From SIG607 sp045605385 (GTDB taxonomy: Bacteria; Bacillota; Clostridia; Oscillospirales; Acutalibacteraceae): a stretch of DNA of 64,000 nucleotides. The number at the start of each line of letters is the position of its first letter. The first letter of the stretch is position 1. The notes below the pieces were generated by a model. The model saw nothing but the letters and a program-made list of their open reading frames with translations, made no database searches and was not told the origin of the DNA. Below are positions 60,971 through 64,000 of this stretch, piece by piece. The translations under genes and the position numbers were made by a program. Location of the stretch: contig JAZUPW010000039.1 of assembly GCA_045605385.1 (NCBI GenBank), positions 1 through 64,000 of the forward strand, written 5' to 3'.

Positions 60971-61693
60971 ATGGCTTTGTATGATTTAAAAACTTTACTA
61001 AGTGAAAACACCTACCCAGGCAGAGGTATTGTAATAGGTAAATCGGCAGACGGTAAAAAGGCTATGATTGCTTATTTCATAATGGGCAGAAGTGAAAACA
61101 GCCGTAACCGTATTTTTGAAAGATTTGAAGGCGGTATGCGAACCAGAGCTTTCGATGAATCTAAATTAATAGACCCAAGCCTTATTATTTACAATCCTTA
61201 CCTTTCGGCAAAGGGCGGAAACGTAGATATAATTACAAACGGGGACCAGACAAACACCGTTTATGATTATTTAAACGATTTAAGAACCTTTGAAGAGGCG
61301 CTGTCAGTTAGAGAGTTTGAACCCGATGCGCCTAACTTTACACCAAGAATTTCGGGTATTCTTTATTACTCTTTACCACGAAGTGAATTTACATATAAGC
61401 TTTCTATTTTAAAAAGCGCTAACGGCAGACCTGAGGCTTGTAACCGTTATTTTTACAACTATGTTCCCGAAGACGGCATAGGTCACTTTATTCACACCTA
61501 TAAGTGCGACGGTAATCCTATTCCTTCTTTCTACGGTGAACCCGAAGAAATTGAACTTCCTAATACTGCAAAAGAATTGGCAGATATAGTTTGGGATAAT
61601 TTAAATGAAGATAACAAGGTTTCGCTTTTTGTAAGAACCGTTGAACTTGACAGCGGAAAAAGCGAAGAAATAATTATAAACAAGAATAAATAA
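60971..61693 (+). CDS. IMP cyclohydrolase, PurO/IMP_cyclohyd type
   Basis: 240 residues. NTYPGRGIVIG, MGRSENSRNRIFE, IIYNPYL, TNGDQT and NFTPRISG match the archaeal-type IMP cyclohydrolase fold (IMP_cyclohyd), unrelated to the N-terminal domain of PurH. It would close the last ring of IMP from FAICAR. Placed just before a stand-alone AICAR transformylase; together they replace bifunctional PurH. Confidence 0.85.
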   Translation: MALYDLKTLLSENTYPGRGIVIGKSADGKKAMIAYFIMGRSENSRNRIFERFEGGMRTRAFDESKLIDPSLIIYNPYLSAKGGNVDIITNGDQTNTVYDYLNDLRTFEEALSVREFEPDAPNFTPRISGILYYSLPRSEFTYKLSILKSANGRPEACNRYFYNYVPEDGIGHFIHTYKCDGNPIPSFYGEPEEIELPNTAKELADIVWDNLNEDNKVSLFVRTVELDSGKSEEIIINKNK

Positions 61694-61705
61694 GGAGAAC
61701 GCAAA

Positions 61706-62893
61706 ATGAACGAATTAGAACTTAAATACGGTTGTAACCCCAACCAGAAACCTTCAAGAATTTTTATGAGAGACGGCAGTGACCTTCCTATTGAAATTTT
61801 AAACGGCAAACCGGGTTACATTAACTTTTTAGATGCCTTTAACAGTTGGCAACTTGTAAAAGAACTTAAAACTGCTACAGGTATGCCCTGCGCAACCTCT
61901 TTTAAGCACGTTAGTCCTACTTCGGCTGCTGTTGGTAAAGTTTTAAACGAAAATCTTAAAAAGGCTTGTTTTGTAGACGACATTGAGGGCCTTGATAATT
62001 CTCCTATTGCCTGTGCTTATGCAAGAGCAAGAGGAACCGACCGTATGAGTTCATTCGGTGATTGGATTGCGCTTTCAGATGAATGCGATGAAGTGTGCGC
62101 AAAGATTATTTCGCGCGAAGTATCCGACGGTATTATTGCTCCTTCTTACAGTGAAAAAGCCCTTGAAATATTAAAGGCAAAAAGAAAAGGTACATATAAC
62201 ATTGTTAAAATAGACCCTGACTATGTTCCCGCCGAAAAAGAAACCAAAGAAGTTTTCGGTATTACTTTCGAACAGGGCAGAAATAACTTTAAAATAGATA
62301 AAGAACTTCTTTCTAACATTGTTACAAAGAATAAAGAACTTCCCGACAACGCTGTTCAGGATATGATAATTTCACTTATCACTTTAAAATATACACAGTC
62401 TAATTCGGTTTGCTTTGCTTACGACGGACAGGCTATAGGTGTTGGCGCAGGTCAGCAGAGCCGTATTCACTGCACAAGACTTGCAGGACAAAAGGCAGAT
62501 TTATTTATGCTTCGCCAGACCGAAAAAGTGTTGAATCTTCCGTTCCTCCCCGCACTTTCTCGTCCTGACCGTAATAATTGTGTTGATTTATATCTTTCCG
62601 ATGACGATTGCGGTGACGTACTTGATGAAGGTAACTGGCAGAAATACTTTACTTCTCGCCCCGAACCCTTTACAAAAGAAGAAAAGAAAGCATATCTTTC
62701 TACTGTTACGGGCGTTACTCTCGGAAGCGATGCTTTCTTCCCGTTTGATGATAACATTGAACGCGCAAAGAGAAGCGGTGTAAGTTATATTGCGCAACCC
62801 GGCGGTTCTGTAAGAGATGACATTGTTATTTCTACTGCCGATAAGTACGGTATGGTAATGTCATTTACGGGTATGAGACTTTTCCATCATTAA
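61706..62893 (+). CDS. Stand-alone AICAR transformylase
   Basis: 395 residues. Corresponds to the C-terminal AICARFT domain of PurH: LKYGCNPNQKPSRIF, CATSFKHVSPTSAAVG, GVGAGQQSRIHCTRLA, and SDAFFPFDDNIERAKRSGVSYIAQPGGSVRD. The N-terminal IMP cyclohydrolase domain is missing. It consumes ZMP (AICAR), the ligand of the riboswitch that controls the operon, using 10-formyl-THF. AAGGAG precedes the ATG. Confidence 0.93.
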   Translation: MNELELKYGCNPNQKPSRIFMRDGSDLPIEILNGKPGYINFLDAFNSWQLVKELKTATGMPCATSFKHVSPTSAAVGKVLNENLKKACFVDDIEGLDNSPIACAYARARGTDRMSSFGDWIALSDECDEVCAKIISREVSDGIIAPSYSEKALEILKAKRKGTYNIVKIDPDYVPAEKETKEVFGITFEQGRNNFKIDKELLSNIVTKNKELPDNAVQDMIISLITLKYTQSNSVCFAYDGQAIGVGAGQQSRIHCTRLAGQKADLFMLRQTEKVLNLPFLPALSRPDRNNCVDLYLSDDDCGDVLDEGNWQKYFTSRPEPFTKEEKKAYLSTVTGVTLGSDAFFPFDDNIERAKRSGVSYIAQPGGSVRDDIVISTADKYGMVMSFTGMRLFHH

Positions 62894-62911
62894 TCAGGAG
62901 TAAATAGTATA

Positions 62912-64000
62912 ATGAATGTTTTAGTAATCGGTAGCGGCGGAAGAGAACACGCTATTGTTAAAAAAATTAAAGAAAATAAAAAAGTAGAAAACCTTTATGC
63001 TCTACCGGGCAACGGCGGTATGGCGAAAGATGCCCAGTGTGTAAATATTGGCGTTATGGAATTCGACAAAATAGTGGATTTTGCCGTGAATAATAAAATT
63101 GATTTTGCCGTTGTTGCACCCGACGACCCGCTTGCAGGCGGTCTTGTAGATGAACTTAATAAAGTTGGAATTAAGTGCTTCGGCCCCGATAAAAAAGCCG
63201 CAATTATAGAAGCAAGTAAAGCGTTTTCTAAAGATTTAATGAAAAAATACGGTATTCCTACCGCAGAGTATGAAATTTTTAATGATATGGAAAAGGCGCT
63301 TGATTATCTTGAAACCTGCGCTATTCCCGTTGTTATAAAGGCAGACGGATTAGCACTTGGTAAGGGAGTTATAATTGCCTTAACCCGTGAAGAAGCCAAA
63401 ACTGCGGTTATTGATATGATGCAGAATGCAAAGTTCGGTAAAAGCGGCAATACCGTTGTTATTGAAGAATTTTTAACAGGCCCCGAAGTTTCGGTTTTAA
63501 GTTTTACCGACGGTAACGTTGTAATTCCAATGGTTTCCAGTATGGACCATAAGCGTATTGGCGATAATGATACCGGTCTTAATACGGGCGGTATGGGCAC
63601 AATTGCGCCTAACCCTTATTATACAAAGGAAATTGCCGAAGTTTGTATGGAAAAAATATTTGTTCCTACAATTAATGCTATGAAAGCAGAAGGCCGTACC
63701 TTTAAAGGCTGTCTTTACTTTGGTTTAATGCTTACCGAAAAAGGACCTAAAGTTATTGAATATAACTGCCGTTTCGGTGACCCCGAAACACAGGTTGTGC
63801 TTCCTTTAATGGAAAGCGATTTACTTACTGTTATGCAAAAAACGGCAGACGGTACGTTAAAAGAAGATGACGTTAAGTTTTCTTCAAACAGCGCTGCGTG
63901 TGTTGTAATGGCATCAAAGGGTTATCCTGAATCTTATGAAAAGGGTTTTGAAATAACCGTTGAAGATGATATTGATGCTTGTGTATACATAGCAGGTGCA
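62912..64000 (+). CDS. purD: Phosphoribosylamine--glycine ligase, 5' part
   Basis: 363 codons present; the gene runs out of the window. Start ATG 62912 with CAGGAG upstream. ATP-grasp enzyme making GAR. NVLVIGSGGREHAI, ALPGNGGMA, IPVVIKADGLALGKGV, GGMGTIAPNPYY and VIEYNCRFGDPETQVVLP are family signatures. Last visible gene of the purine operon. Confidence 0.96.
   Translation, partial: MNVLVIGSGGREHAIVKKIKENKKVENLYALPGNGGMAKDAQCVNIGVMEFDKIVDFAVNNKIDFAVVAPDDPLAGGLVDELNKVGIKCFGPDKKAAIIEASKAFSKDLMKKYGIPTAEYEIFNDMEKALDYLETCAIPVVIKADGLALGKGVIIALTREEAKTAVIDMMQNAKFGKSGNTVVIEEFLTGPEVSVLSFTDGNVVIPMVSSMDHKRIGDNDTGLNTGGMGTIAPNPYYTKEIAEVCMEKIFVPTINAMKAEGRTFKGCLYFGLMLTEKGPKVIEYNCRFGDPETQVVLPLMESDLLTVMQKTADGTLKEDDVKFSSNSAACVVMASKGYPESYEKGFEITVEDDIDACVYIAGA

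Overview
The window is 64 kb of low-GC DNA from a spore-forming member of the class Clostridia, probably the Ruminococcaceae/Oscillospirales group and possibly from an uncultured gut organism. The evidence is spoVT, a rimP-nusA-ylxR-ylxQ-infB-rbfA operon in Firmicute order, fermentative redox enzymes (pyruvate:ferredoxin oxidoreductase, NfnAB), a sodium-pump decarboxylase subunit, and strong GGAGG ribosome sites with frequent TTG and GTG starts. The taxonomy is inference. I saw no rRNA, complete tRNA, CRISPR array, transposase or integrase.

Layout. 1-615: 3' end of a DegT/DnrJ aminotransferase. 616-982: gene-free stretch with a remnant of a spoVT-like 5' end and a 161-bp foldable element. 983-3665 (minus): restriction-modification cassette made of one single-chain R-M-S protein and a small ribbon-helix-helix-like protein. 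3816-12224: spoVT, then the translation/RNA operon rimP to ribF behind a promoter and attenuator-like hairpin. 12225-14659: two genes (a 2-TM protein and a PTS EIIC-type membrane protein), each directly preceded by a copy of the same 220-nt structured leader, then nth. 14678-22390: envelope and housekeeping run (CYTH, hydrolase, membrane MurF-like, Ddl, CDF transporter, O-antigen-ligase-like). 22408-29223: mtaB, a His-less HPr-like protein, DUF975, an orphan PqqD/ABC exporter pair, Nnr and a lipoprotein. 29397-32942: pyruvate:ferredoxin oxidoreductase behind a Rex-like operator. 33013-41762: accessory locus with three AraC regulators, a secreted protein with three tandem repeats, and a multidomain FAD oxidoreductase. 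41886-48302: KdpDE-like two-component pair, OadB with a 45-aa OadG-like partner, Na/Pi transporter, pyruvate kinase. 48411-54341: ung, a likely N-acetyl-diaminopimelate deacetylase/aminotransferase pair, bioY, NfnBA. 54504-56307: glycine riboswitch and an alanine/glycine:cation symporter. 56391-64000: ZTP riboswitch and purine operon purE-C-F-M-N-(IMP cyclohydrolase)-(AICAR transformylase)-D, with purD cut by the window end.

How it fits together. PFOR, NfnAB, pyruvate kinase and the OadB module describe sugar fermentation with ferredoxin, NAD(P)H and sodium-gradient coupling. BioY supplies biotin, which sodium-pump decarboxylases need. In the purine operon a ZTP riboswitch sits upstream of the gene for the enzyme that consumes ZMP.

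The most interesting unexplained signals are: the twin 220-nt leaders at 12225 and 12771, with compensatory base changes and a predicted helix next to the Shine-Dalgarno; the PurF-like protein with Gly in place of the catalytic Cys; the AraC/tandem-repeat secreted protein locus; and the folded element abutting a spoVT remnant beside the R-M cassette.
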